This document shows, piece after piece, positions 44,530 to 52,944 of a stretch of 64,000 bases of DNA. Source of the DNA: Longimycelium tulufanense. GTDB taxonomy: Bacteria > Actinomycetota > Actinomycetes > Mycobacteriales > Pseudonocardiaceae. The DNA lies in the NCBI RefSeq assembly GCF_014645795.1, contig NZ_BMMK01000001.1, positions 46,337 through 110,336 of the forward strand, written 5' to 3'. Numbering within the stretch: the first letter of the stretch is position 1; each line of letters begins with the position of its first letter. The notes below the pieces were generated by a model. That model made no database searches. It was not told the DNA's origin and saw only the letters and a list, made by a program, of their open reading frames with translations. Made by a program: the position numbers and the translations under genes.

Positions 44530-47085
44530 TCAGCCCGCCATGCCTACCCCGACCATGACGGGTTCGATGACGTCCCGCATGTCGGCGGCGGGCGCATCCG
44601 CGTGCGGGGCCTGTGCCTCCGGAGCCGTCAGGCCGGAGTCGGCGGGGATCCGGAGCAGCAGTTGGGCGGCCAGCTGGTCGTTGGGCGCGTGTGCGGTGTC
44701 GGTGACGAGGAGCTGCCCGGGGGCCGGCAGCATCTCCTCGAACAGCAACGGACCGGTGTCCTCGGCGGCTGCCCGGGCGGCCAGTAACCGGTCGAGCTGG
44801 CGCAACGCCGGCAGGCTCGCCAGATCGAGCGGAACCGGGCGCCCGCCCACGGGTGCGGCGAAGACCCAACGGGGCAGGCGGCGGCGCCGCACCAGGCGGC
44901 CCAACGCGCGGAACTTCTCGTCCGGGTCGGCACCGGCCTCCCACAGCTCGTCGGGGTGGACCCGCCACTGTGCGCAGCTGAGGACGAGCAGCTTCCCGAC
45001 GGTGATCCGGGGCAGGTGGTCCCTGCCGGGGAAGGCCGCCAGGGCGCCGCCCCAGCGATAGCCGGTGCGGGCGCCGCGCGGGCCGGCGGTCCGCAGCAGC
45101 GCGAGCACCACGTCCCACGGTGGTGAGGGAGCTCGGGTCGCGTGGTAGATCGGCCACACACGCGCACCGTGCGCCTCGGCGATGACCTCCCTGCCGTCCC
45201 GCCGCACCGTAATTTCGTGCAACGGCAGGTAATCCTGGATCGGGTGGTAACCGTAATAGGCCCGCCGGTCCGGATCCCCGGTCCACAACGGGGTGTAGTG
45301 CGGGCGCCGCACCGCGTTCGCCGCACGCTCTCCCAGTGGGGGCACCAAGACCTCGACGAACCGGCCGCCCTGGATCCGTTCCACTTCCCGCAGGAACTCG
45401 CGGTACTCCACGACGAGATCGGGCTCGGCACCGCTCAACTTGCGCAGCCCGTCGCAGAAGCGCGCATCCAGCACGCCCGGTGGCCCGACAGCTTCCAACA
45501 CCGCGAGCGGTTCTCCCGCGTTCGGCGGCAGCGGACGCAGCACGCAGTCGGCGGGCCAGTCCCATTCGGCGCCCGGAGCATCGAGAACGTCGAGCAGCTC
45601 GCCGGAGATGTCGACCGTTCCGCCGGGTTCGTCCGGCTGGTTCGCCAGCAGTGTCAGGAAGTGTGCGTACCCGGAGTCGGGATCCCGCGGTTCCGGCCAC
45701 CCGACGCGTGACGTGGTCGGCGTCCGGTACTCGGGGTGGTCGAACAGGAACCGGCGGACGAGGTCCGGCACCGGGTTGGGCCGGGCGTCGACCAGTTGGA
45801 GCACGTGGTGGTAGATGGCGGGGGCGTCCGCCTCCACCAACGCGGCGAGCCGCTTCACCAGCCGCATGGCCATTCCGAACCGGCGTAGGGCCGCGGCCGG
45901 CACGATTGCCGTTCCCTGCCGGTAAACGTCGACGAACTCGCTGCCCACCCCGGACTCCGCCGGGGGAGAGGTCCACCAGCCACCGACCCGGTCGGTGACC
46001 TGGCTGCTCGGCTGCACCACGCCCAGCGTCGCGAGATGGGTGAGGAACCCGGTGAGCACCTCACGGGACCGAGGGTCGCCGGTCCGCGTGCCGAGCAGGC
46101 GGGTGAGCAGCTCCGGCCACAGCAGGGGACCGTTGGCCAGGGCCCGGCGCACCGCCCGCAGCGCCGGCGTTTCCCGAAGCCGCACCTCCCGCATCCGCGA
46201 CCGGTCCGCCGGATCCATCACCCAGCTCACGAACTCCGTGCCATCCGGCCAGTGCAGCCCGGTCAGGGAAACCTCGACCGACGTCAGGTCCCCGCCGCAC
46301 CGGATCTCCTCCAGCGCGTGCCGCGAGGTGTGCACGTTGGACATGTGGTGGCTCGCGCACTGGCCCGCGATCGCCGGTGAACCGTCCATTGTGGATATCA
46401 GGGTGTCGTTCTTCCTCGGATTCTCCGAAACCGGGGCGAGAGCCAGATGACCGAACCAGGTTCGGGGCGTGGTCTTGGCCGCGCCCCGACCGACCAGCCG
46501 CCACAGGTAGTCCGAGCGTTGCCGCAGCCGCTTGCCGTCCCACCGCTCGCCCGCGGCCAGCCGCCGCTCGATGTCGGCCAGCACCTCCGGCGCGTCGTTG
46601 GCGAGCGCGGCCGAGCCCACCGGGGAGGACCGCAGCAGCAGCCAGGGCAGGCCCTGCAGGCGGCGCCGCTCCACGGCGAGCTCGCGCACGAGCCGCGTGT
46701 CCAGCTCGACCAGCTGGCGTGCCTCGGCCACCACCGACCGCAGCTGCGCGGCCAGTGTCGCGTCCCCGAACGCGGCGGCCCGCTCGGCCAGGCGCACGCG
46801 TTCGTCGTCGGCGACCGGGACCCCCCGGTGGAACGCCCGCCGCAGCTCCAGCACGGCGACCCGCTCGGCATCGGTCAGTTCGGGACGCGGGACGAGCTGC
46901 CTGCCCAGCCGCTCCGCGAGCGTCCGCGCGCTCCGGCGGTAGGCGCCGGCCGCGGCATCGGTCCTGGCGAGCAGGGCGAACAGCTCCGGGCAGCCACCGG
47001 CCAGCCACAGCCGTACGGGAAGCCCCGCCAGCCGGAGCAACGCGGCTCCGCCCGGCATCGCCTCCCCCGGCCTAGGCGGCACCAC
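44530..47085 (-). CDS. lanB: lanthipeptide dehydratase, glutamylation subunit (split LanB)
   Basis: 851 residues. The start is GTG 47085, 6 bases after GGAGG; it overlaps the elimination subunit gene by 14 bases, so the two are coupled. The sequence begins GGAALLRLAGLPVRLWLAGG, the LanB N-terminal domain that transfers glutamate from Glu-tRNA to Ser/Thr. Characteristic blocks: LPWLLLRSSPVGSAALANDA, AAKTTPRTWFGHLALAPVS, then the long C-terminal part of the domain with HYTPLWTGDPDRR and YYGYHPIQDYLPL. Full class I LanB proteins are about 1000 residues; here the C-terminal elimination domain is missing and encoded separately, as in thiopeptide dehydratases and a few class I lanthipeptides. Confidence 0.92.
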   Translation of the reverse strand: MVPPRPGEAMPGGAALLRLAGLPVRLWLAGGCPELFALLARTDAAAGAYRRSARTLAERLGRQLVPRPELTDAERVAVLELRRAFHRGVPVADDERVRLAERAAAFGDATLAAQLRSVVAEARQLVELDTRLVRELAVERRRLQGLPWLLLRSSPVGSAALANDAPEVLADIERRLAAGERWDGKRLRQRSDYLWRLVGRGAAKTTPRTWFGHLALAPVSENPRKNDTLISTMDGSPAIAGQCASHHMSNVHTSRHALEEIRCGGDLTSVEVSLTGLHWPDGTEFVSWVMDPADRSRMREVRLRETPALRAVRRALANGPLLWPELLTRLLGTRTGDPRSREVLTGFLTHLATLGVVQPSSQVTDRVGGWWTSPPAESGVGSEFVDVYRQGTAIVPAAALRRFGMAMRLVKRLAALVEADAPAIYHHVLQLVDARPNPVPDLVRRFLFDHPEYRTPTTSRVGWPEPRDPDSGYAHFLTLLANQPDEPGGTVDISGELLDVLDAPGAEWDWPADCVLRPLPPNAGEPLAVLEAVGPPGVLDARFCDGLRKLSGAEPDLVVEYREFLREVERIQGGRFVEVLVPPLGERAANAVRRPHYTPLWTGDPDRRAYYGYHPIQDYLPLHEITVRRDGREVIAEAHGARVWPIYHATRAPSPPWDVVLALLRTAGPRGARTGYRWGGALAAFPGRDHLPRITVGKLLVLSCAQWRVHPDELWEAGADPDEKFRALGRLVRRRRLPRWVFAAPVGGRPVPLDLASLPALRQLDRLLAARAAAEDTGPLLFEEMLPAPGQLLVTDTAHAPNDQLAAQLLLRIPADSGLTAPEAQAPHADAPAADMRDVIEPVMVGVGMAG

Positions 47086-48100
47086 CCTCGACCTCCGCGG
47101 GGGTGGCCAGCGTCTCGGCGAGCAGGACCTGCCGCGCGGCGGGCAGTCCGGCCCGGTTCCAGTGGAAGACGACGTAGAACGCGGCGGCGCGGCGCGGCCC
47201 CACGCATGCCTGGCGGGTCTGGAAGTACTCGCTCCGCCAGCCGTGCGCCACCGACAGCGCCTCGCCGCGGTGCCGCTCGACGACCCGCTGCGCCCATCCC
47301 GGCAGCAGCCCGAGTAGGACGTCCGGGGCGTCCCAGAGGCGACGCAGCCTGGGTGCGGCGTCGTCCACGCCGGCGGCGGTCCGGGCCTGCGTGGACAGCC
47401 GGCGCCCGGTCTCGGTCCGGACCCGGTCCCAGACGTCCCAGTGCTCACAGCCCTCGACGCCCAGGCCCTCGAACACCGCGCGCAGCATGAGCAGCGAGAC
47501 CGCCCACGTCGAGGCGGGCTCCGGGCCGTCCCGGCCGTGCACGGCGAGCCAGGCCAGGGAGTCCACGGTGAACAGGTCGTGCACGTGCCGCATCGAGGCC
47601 GGACCGCCGAACAGGTTCGCCTCCGGCTCGTAGACCGCGGGCAGCACGGTCGCCACCCCGCTGTGCCCGCGCAGCTCCTCGCTCCACCCGAGGATCCGCC
47701 GGCGCGTCTCCTCGTAACGGTCGGGTGCGGCCTGGAAGCGGACGCGCAGACCGGGCGGCTTGTGCATGAAGAAGAAGTTCGTGGCCAGCCCGCGGTCGAG
47801 CAGTTCGTGGGCGATGTCGGAGACCAGCCCGTACAACGCGGTACGTGCGTCGGCACGGGGCACGAGCCCGACCTGCACCCATTCCCGGTCCGGGGTGTCG
47901 GTGAGCGCGCCCAGCCCGCCGGCGAGGAACGCGCGTTGCGCGTCGGCCAGCGCGGGGTCGCCCGGGGGCGCGCCACGGAGGGTCCGCAGGCACCCGGCCA
48001 GCAACTCGGTCAGCGGCAGCGTGCGCCCGGCGACGACAACAGCACCGCCCGAGACGGGCGGGTCCGTGCCGGAACCGTCGTGGTCGTGATGTGCAACCAT
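47072..48100 (-). CDS. lanthipeptide/thiopeptide-type dehydratase, elimination subunit
   Basis: 342 residues from ATG 48100 (GAGGG 7 bases upstream). A stand-alone SpaB_C-like domain: EWVQVGLVPRADARTALYGL then LVSDIAHELLDRG, FFFMHKPPGLRVRFQ, a glycine-rich centre, and the C-terminal 'RAAAFYVVFHWNRAGLP' block. Together with the LanB glutamylation subunit it eliminates glutamate from activated Ser/Thr to give dehydro residues. The first 35 residues are His/Asp-rich and variable. It is the first gene of the five-gene operon: elimination, LanB, A2, A1, LanC. Confidence 0.9.
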   Translation of the reverse strand: MVAHHDHDGSGTDPPVSGGAVVVAGRTLPLTELLAGCLRTLRGAPPGDPALADAQRAFLAGGLGALTDTPDREWVQVGLVPRADARTALYGLVSDIAHELLDRGLATNFFFMHKPPGLRVRFQAAPDRYEETRRRILGWSEELRGHSGVATVLPAVYEPEANLFGGPASMRHVHDLFTVDSLAWLAVHGRDGPEPASTWAVSLLMLRAVFEGLGVEGCEHWDVWDRVRTETGRRLSTQARTAAGVDDAAPRLRRLWDAPDVLLGLLPGWAQRVVERHRGEALSVAHGWRSEYFQTRQACVGPRRAAAFYVVFHWNRAGLPAARQVLLAETLATPAEVEGGAA

Positions 48101-48347
48101 GTAACTACCCTCGGTAGTGCCGATGAGCTGAGGATGACTCCGCACCGGCGAGTAGGAAAATGGTTGCCCGACCATTCACCGGATCGTGAGAACCGCTCAC
48201 GCCTGGTTCGGCGAGAACGGGTCGAGATCGATTTCTCTCCGCCCGTGGTCGGGCCCGCCATCGTCGTTTCCGGCGGCGTTCGCAGCTTTGTGGCGGGATC
48301 AGGGCACTCGTCCGGCCTACGATGTTCGTGCTGCGCGAGCCCGCACG
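48101..48347. promoter_or_regulatory. upstream region of the lan operon, dyad at 48185-48201
   Basis: The promoter of the lan operon must lie here. CGTGAG-AACCG-CTCACG (48185-48201) is a perfect 6+6 dyad about 85 bases upstream of the first gene. It is a candidate operator, as no regulatory gene is in the operon. Confidence 0.4.
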
Positions 48348-48379
48348 CCGGGCCCCGCGGACCGAACCGCGGAGCCCGG
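48348..48379 (-). terminator. terminator of the small secreted protein gene
   Basis: 13-bp stem with one mismatch (48348-48360 with 48367-48379, 6-base loop), 74 bases past the stop of the minus-strand gene at 48454. Confidence 0.7.
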
Positions 48380-48453
48380 CGAAATATGGCCGCCGCAATA
48401 CCTGGCGCGGAAACCGCTCTCGATGCGGCCGCTTTGCGGGCACGCAGGCGTGG

Positions 48454-49002
48454 TCAGAAGTGGTAAAGCACCTCGGTGACCTCACTGGTGATGCTGGTGA
48501 GTCCGGTGACCGCGCAGTCCGGGTTCGTGTGGCCCACGACCGGGAGCGCCGTGATGTAGGTTCCCCGCAAGGGACCGGTGAGGGTCTTACCGCTCACCCC
48601 AAGGGTGCCGTCCTCGGCTACGAAGTCAACGCGAATCTCGAAACGGCTCTTTTCCTCGCCGGGAGACCAGTTGATCGTTCCCTCTCCGACGAGTTCCACC
48701 TGTGCGGGGCACGGGTTGGTTCCCGGCACGCTCGACGCCGTGCCCGTCCAGGGAGCGATGACCGATGACCGCAGGTTCGGGTAACTGCCGGTGGGGGACA
48801 TACAGTTGGAACCGCCACCGGTGCCGGTCCAGGTCGTCTCGGTCTTCGTGGCCGTCAGCGGCTCCGCCAAGTTGAACTGGACGTTGTAGGTACAAGCCAA
48901 CTCGACATCACCGACTGCATTGGCGGATGCGGCCCCCGGCGCGGTCACCGGACCGACGAGTGCGCCGAACAAGAAGGTCATCAAGAGACGGAACAAGCGC
49001 AT
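48454..49002 (-). CDS. secreted beta-rich hypothetical protein
   Basis: 182 residues from ATG 49002 (AGGAGG 7 bases upstream). Signal peptide MRLFRLLMTFLFGALVGPVT ... AASANA. The mature chain (about 152 residues) is Thr/Ser/Gly-rich, predicted beta, with Cys at 'ELACTY', 'SNCMSP', 'NPCPAQ' and 'PDCAV', fitting two disulfides. The blocks TWTGTGGGSNCM and WSPGEEKSRFEIRVDF have no recognised family. Resembles small exported actinobacterial proteins of unknown function. It faces the same way as the lan operon but has its own terminator, so a link is unproven. Confidence 0.75.
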   Translation of the reverse strand: MRLFRLLMTFLFGALVGPVTAPGAASANAVGDVELACTYNVQFNLAEPLTATKTETTWTGTGGGSNCMSPTGSYPNLRSSVIAPWTGTASSVPGTNPCPAQVELVGEGTINWSPGEEKSRFEIRVDFVAEDGTLGVSGKTLTGPLRGTYITALPVVGHTNPDCAVTGLTSITSEVTEVLYHF

Positions 49003-49267
49003 CGTGCGGCCTCCTCGTGCTTGGTGACTTACTGGATACGCTATGGCTGAAGGCACAATGGTCAGCTGCCCGGGCGACCTGCACGAGTCCCCAATAACCC
49101 GACATATCCAGGGGAAACTCGTCCAGAACCTCCCGAAGGTGCTGGCGGGTGAGAAGGCGTGGATGTGTTGTGCTGGCACTGCCAGATCAAGTTCGGGGTG
49201 ACCGACGGTCCCGTGACTTCGGGGACAGTGTGGGCGGGAGAGGAAGTGTGCGCACGTTCCTCCCGCG

Positions 49268-49720
49268 CTACGACATCAGATTCGCGGCGACCGTGGCGCC
49301 CAGTTCCCAGCAGCTTTCCAGGTCTGCCTTGGATGGCTCGCCCATCACCTCCACGGGTGCGGCAGCCTTCTCCCAGCCCAGCCCCTTGGTGACGCTCTCC
49401 ACGCTGCGCACCGCACCCTCGGTGCCCTGGTTGCCGTGTACGTACAACCCGTACGGCCGCCCCCGCGTGGAATCGAGGCAGGGGTAATAAATGAGATCGA
49501 AAGCATGCTTCAACGCGCCACTCATGTATCCCAGGTTTGCCGGCGTGCCAAGCAGATAGCCGTCCGCCTCGAGCACGTCTACGGCGGTAACGGCGAGAGC
49601 GGCCCGCCGCACCACCTCGACACCCTCGATCTCCGGCGTGGTGGCCCCGGACATCACCGCCTCGAACATCGCCTGCAGGTGCGGCGAAGGGGTGTGATGA
49701 ATGATCAGCAACCTGGCCAC
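49268..49720 (-). CDS. flavodoxin-like NAD(P)H-dependent FMN reductase-family protein
   Basis: 150 residues from GTG 49720 (GAGG 8 bases upstream). Flavodoxin fold: LLIIHHTPSPHLQAMFEAVM is the FMN phosphate loop, 'ADGYLLGTPANLGYMSGALK' is the second flavin-binding block (S/T-P-x-N-x-G-x-x-S-x-x-K), and YVHGNQGTEGAV is the third. The protein belongs to the NADPH-dependent FMN reductase/flavodoxin superfamily; partners are unknown. It diverges from menC by about 100 bases, so a shared promoter region is possible. Confidence 0.88.
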   Translation of the reverse strand: MARLLIIHHTPSPHLQAMFEAVMSGATTPEIEGVEVVRRAALAVTAVDVLEADGYLLGTPANLGYMSGALKHAFDLIYYPCLDSTRGRPYGLYVHGNQGTEGAVRSVESVTKGLGWEKAAAPVEVMGEPSKADLESCWELGATVAANLMS

Positions 49721-49821
49721 GCCGCGAGCCTCCCCCGCGACCCCGCGCGTACGCAACCCCAGCGGGCGCAGTCCGGACGCGCGTCGGTCGGACCCACCCG
49801 GCCCCGGCCCGGCCTGGACCG

Positions 49822-50808
49822 GTGGCAGGATCGGACACCGTGCTCATCGACGAGGTGCACGTCTACTCGATCCCGATGCGGACCCGCTTCCGCGGCATCA
49901 CCGTCCGGGAAGGCGTGCTGCTGCGCGGACCGGCCGGCTGGGGCGAGTTCTGCCCCTTCGTCGAGTACGACGACCGGGAGGCGGCGGCCTGGCTGGCCAC
50001 CGCGCTGGAGGCCGCGGAGCGCGGCTGGCCCGAGCCGGTTCGTGACCGCGTCCCGGTGAACTGCACCGTGCCGGCCGTGGACCCCGAGGAGGCCCACCAC
50101 ATCGTCACCAGCTCCCACTGCCGGACGGCCAAGGTCAAGGTGGCCGACCACCCCGGGTCCGCCACCGAGGACGCGGCGCGGGTCGAAGCCGTGCGCGACG
50201 CGCTCGGCCCCGGCGGCCAGGTACGCGTCGATGCCAACGGCGCCTGGGAGGTTGACACGGCTGTCGACCGGATCCGGCAGCTCGACCGCGCCGCGGGCGG
50301 CCTGGAGTACGTCGAGCAGCCGTGCCGCACGGTCGAGGAACTGGCCGCCGTGCGGCGGCGCGTCGACGTCCGTATCGCCGCCGACGAGTCGATCCGCCAG
50401 GCTGGCGATCCGTTGCGGGTCGCCCTCGCCGGTGCCGCCGACGTCGCGGTGCTCAAGTGCGCCCCGCTGGGCGGCGTGCGCCGCGCCCTCGAGGTCGCCA
50501 CGGCGGCCGGGCTGCCGTGCGTGGTCTCCTCCGCGCTGGAGACCAGCGTCGGGCTGGCCGCCCAGCTCGCGCTCGCCGGTGCCCTGCCCGAGCTGGAGTT
50601 CGCCTGCGGGCTGGGCACGCTCGCCCTGCTCGAGGGCGACGTCGTCGCCGACCCCCTGCTCCCGGTGAACGGCGAGCTGCCGGTCCCGCGCACCCCGCCG
50701 GCACCCGATCCGGAGCGGCTGGCCGCGGCCACGCCCGCCGACCCCGCGCGCACCGCATGGTGGCGGGACCGGCTGCGTCGGGTGGGGGTGGTGCGCACAG
50801 CACGGTGA
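49822..50808 (+). CDS. menC: o-succinylbenzoate synthase
   Basis: 328 residues (GTG 49822; GTG 49840, 9 bases after AGGA, is an equally good start). Enolase-superfamily enzyme of menaquinone synthesis that dehydrates SHCHC to o-succinylbenzoate. Motifs: first lysine of the KxK pair TAKVKVADH, metal ligands VDANGAW (Asp), EYVEQP (Glu) and ADESIR (Asp), and the second catalytic lysine VLKCAPLGG. No other men gene is seen in the window; actinobacterial menC is often solitary. Confidence 0.93.
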   Translation: MAGSDTVLIDEVHVYSIPMRTRFRGITVREGVLLRGPAGWGEFCPFVEYDDREAAAWLATALEAAERGWPEPVRDRVPVNCTVPAVDPEEAHHIVTSSHCRTAKVKVADHPGSATEDAARVEAVRDALGPGGQVRVDANGAWEVDTAVDRIRQLDRAAGGLEYVEQPCRTVEELAAVRRRVDVRIAADESIRQAGDPLRVALAGAADVAVLKCAPLGGVRRALEVATAAGLPCVVSSALETSVGLAAQLALAGALPELEFACGLGTLALLEGDVVADPLLPVNGELPVPRTPPAPDPERLAAATPADPARTAWWRDRLRRVGVVRTAR

Positions 50809-50975
50809 CGGGCGGAGCGAGCATCGCGACGGGAGCGACAAGTGCGCAGCGGAGCCCGGAGGCGAGCAATCCGACACCGGATGATTAACCCGAATGGGTG
50901 GACGATTGCGCTGGACGGCGGACTGTCCGGCGGTCAATGCGGCAAAGATCACCCTCTCCTCGTTACGGTTTTCAG

Positions 50976-51683
50976 GTGAAGACAGCCATCCGTGGAGCCC
51001 GGCCGCGGTCCGCGGCTGGCCTTCCCGCCCTGAGCCCCGACCAGGTGGTGGACGCCGCCATCCGGCTCACCGAGGAGCACGGACTGGACGGCTGGACTAT
51101 CCGGCAGCTGGCCGCCGCCATCAGAGCCTGGCCGGCGGTGGTGTACCACCACGTCGGCGATCGGGAAGCGGTCGTCGACGCCGTGCTGCAAAGCGTGGTC
51201 GCCGGGATGCCGGTGCCCGCCGACGACCTGCCGTGGCGGGACTGGTGGCACCGCTTCCTGGTCGACGGGCGGGCCACCCTGCGCCGCTACCGCGGCGTCG
51301 CGCGGCGGCTGGCCACCCGCGGACCGACCGTCCCCGCCATGCTGGCCATCGCCGACCACGGCATCCGCGTGCTGCGTCGCGCCGGCTTCGGGGCCGAGTC
51401 GTCCGACGTCTACCAGGTCCTGGTGTCGTCGTCGTTCCTGATGGTCGCCCTGGAGGACGAGTGGGCGGCCGACCCGTCCCTGCGCAGCCGCACCGCCGCC
51501 GTGCTCGCCGCACACCGGGACCGCGAGGACATGCCGGGCCTGGCCGCGCTGGCGTCACTGTGGCACCGCACATGCAACGACCAGGAGACGTTGCGGGCCC
51601 GTGACGAGTGGTTCTTCGGCTACGCCGTCGACCGCGCCCTGGACGCCGTCCAGGTCCGGCTCGACATCCTGACCGCGAAGTGA
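50976..51683 (+). CDS. TetR-family regulator
   Basis: 235 residues from GTG 50976 (no ribosome site; possible leaderless start). The HTH reads LSPDQVVDAAIRLTEEHGLD then WTIRQLAAAIRAWPAVVYHH, followed by VGDREAVVDAVLQSVV, the standard TetR DNA-binding helix set. The C-terminal ligand domain (about 140 residues) has a 'TCNDQETLRARDEWFFGYAV' end resembling the TetR_C subgroup that ends in a dimer helix. Its ligand and targets are not apparent; it is 167 bases after menC and convergent with the phosphopantetheinyl transferase gene. Confidence 0.9.
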   Translation: MKTAIRGARPRSAAGLPALSPDQVVDAAIRLTEEHGLDGWTIRQLAAAIRAWPAVVYHHVGDREAVVDAVLQSVVAGMPVPADDLPWRDWWHRFLVDGRATLRRYRGVARRLATRGPTVPAMLAIADHGIRVLRRAGFGAESSDVYQVLVSSSFLMVALEDEWAADPSLRSRTAAVLAAHRDREDMPGLAALASLWHRTCNDQETLRARDEWFFGYAVDRALDAVQVRLDILTAK

Positions 51684-51764
51684 GTTCGCACCCGCGGTGG
51701 GTGTTGCCTTCCGGCGGCGGGTGACGGCAACGAGTCGTGAGTGGACTGGCGCCGTTGCTCGTGG

Positions 51765-51791
51765 GGTCCTTTCGCTGCCAGCGAAAGGACC
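51765..51791 (+). terminator. terminator of the TetR gene, repeat-like sequence
   Basis: GGTCCTTTCGCT and its complement form a perfect 12-bp stem with a 3-base loop, 81 bases past the TetR stop. It sits in a 301-base gene-free stretch (51684-51984) with further paired segments (GTTGCC/GGCAAC). Sequences of this look occur repeatedly in Pseudonocardiaceae genomes, from memory, so it may be a repeat family. Confidence 0.65.
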
Positions 51792-51984
51792 TACCGTTGA
51801 GTCCGTTCGGCCCATACCTGCGGGTCAGTCCGTGAAACGTCCGATGAGCAGGAACCTGTGTCAGAACGTGTTCGGAAAGCATGCCGTGCGGGTCCACTGA
51901 TCGTGACCGTGGCGTGTGGCTCCGACCGCTGCCGGCAAAGATCGAGCGATCTGTGGCGCCGGCCCCAGCCTTGCGGACACCCGC

Positions 51985-52719
51985 TCAGAGCGCCTGCTTG
52001 AGCAGCGGCTCCGCATCCCGCTCCAGCACGCGGTGCTGGCGGCTGGTCAACAGCGCCACGCTCGCCGAGTGGCCGGGCCCGGGGTGCAGGTCGTAGAGCC
52101 GCACCGGCGAATCGAGGGCCTGCTTGGCCGTCCACCGCACCAGCCGGGCCGGCTCGTCCGGTCCGGAAACCTCCACCGTGGCCACCCCGGCCGCCAGGCC
52201 GTGCCCGGTGGCCTTGAGCACTGCCTCCTTGCGCGTCCAGTAGGTGAAGAACGCGGTGGCACGGGCCTCGGTGGGCACGGTGTCGAACACGCGTCGCTCC
52301 GCGTCGGAGAGCACGTGGTCGACCAGCGACTGCTCGACGTTGCGGGCGTGTGCCTCGACATCCAGCCCGACCGGAACGTCCCGCACGACGGCCAACCCGA
52401 CCCGCTCTCCGGAGTGGGTCAGCGAGAAGTCCAGGCCGGCCGGCGGATCCAGACGTGGCTTGCCGTGCGGGCCACCGCAGTGCAGGCAGTCCGTGGCGAA
52501 CCGGAGATCGCGCGGGTCGCGTCCGGTGTGGCTGGCCAGCACCAGCCGCACCATGGCGTGCCCGACGAGGTAGCGGAACCGGTCCTCGTCGCGACGGAAC
52601 CGGTCGAACCGTGCCTTCTCACCGTCGTCGAGTAGGTCGAGCAGACCGTGCAGATCCGGGTCCGGCCCGGCCCACCACACCTGGCACTCCGCCTCGGCCA
52701 GCGCGTCCAGCTCGATCAC
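51985..52719 (-). CDS. 4'-phosphopantetheinyl transferase, Sfp type
   Basis: 244 residues; GTG 52719 follows GGAAGG by 4 bases. The enzyme moves the phosphopantetheine arm of CoA onto carrier proteins of polyketide, nonribosomal peptide or fatty acid synthases. Motifs: HSGERVGLAVV with the CoA-contact His region, PVGLDVEAHAR (G-x-D-x-E metal motif) and FFTYWTRKEAVLKATG (W-x-x-K-E-A). Sfp type rather than AcpS type by length and motif. No PKS or NRPS genes lie in the window, so its carrier is elsewhere. Confidence 0.93.
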   Translation of the reverse strand: MIELDALAEAECQVWWAGPDPDLHGLLDLLDDGEKARFDRFRRDEDRFRYLVGHAMVRLVLASHTGRDPRDLRFATDCLHCGGPHGKPRLDPPAGLDFSLTHSGERVGLAVVRDVPVGLDVEAHARNVEQSLVDHVLSDAERRVFDTVPTEARATAFFTYWTRKEAVLKATGHGLAAGVATVEVSGPDEPARLVRWTAKQALDSPVRLYDLHPGPGHSASVALLTSRQHRVLERDAEPLLKQAL

Positions 52720-52888
52720 GTGCCCTTCCTCCCACTCGTCGCCGGTTCGACGCTACCCGGCTGCCCACCACCACGGGTCGGGTTTGGCGCAACCTCACGC
52801 CCCGCCGGTTGCCGGGTGGCAGGTCTGCAAAGACTTTCAGGATCACTGTCCCAGTAACTGGGTTACCCCCGAAATCCTAGCAGTACTG

Positions 52889-52906
52889 GTTGCAAGTATT
52901 TGCAAC
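52889..52906. promoter_or_regulatory. LacI/MalR-type operator before the GH13 gene
   Basis: GTTGCAA-GTAT-TTGCAAC, a perfect 7+7 dyad ending 38 bases before the GH13 start. TTGCAA half-sites resemble the operator of MalR, the LacI-family regulator of maltose genes in streptomycetes. An operator function is inferred. Confidence 0.6.
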
Positions 52907-52944
52907 AGATACGGTCCGTCGGCAACGGGTAGTAAGGAGGGCCG

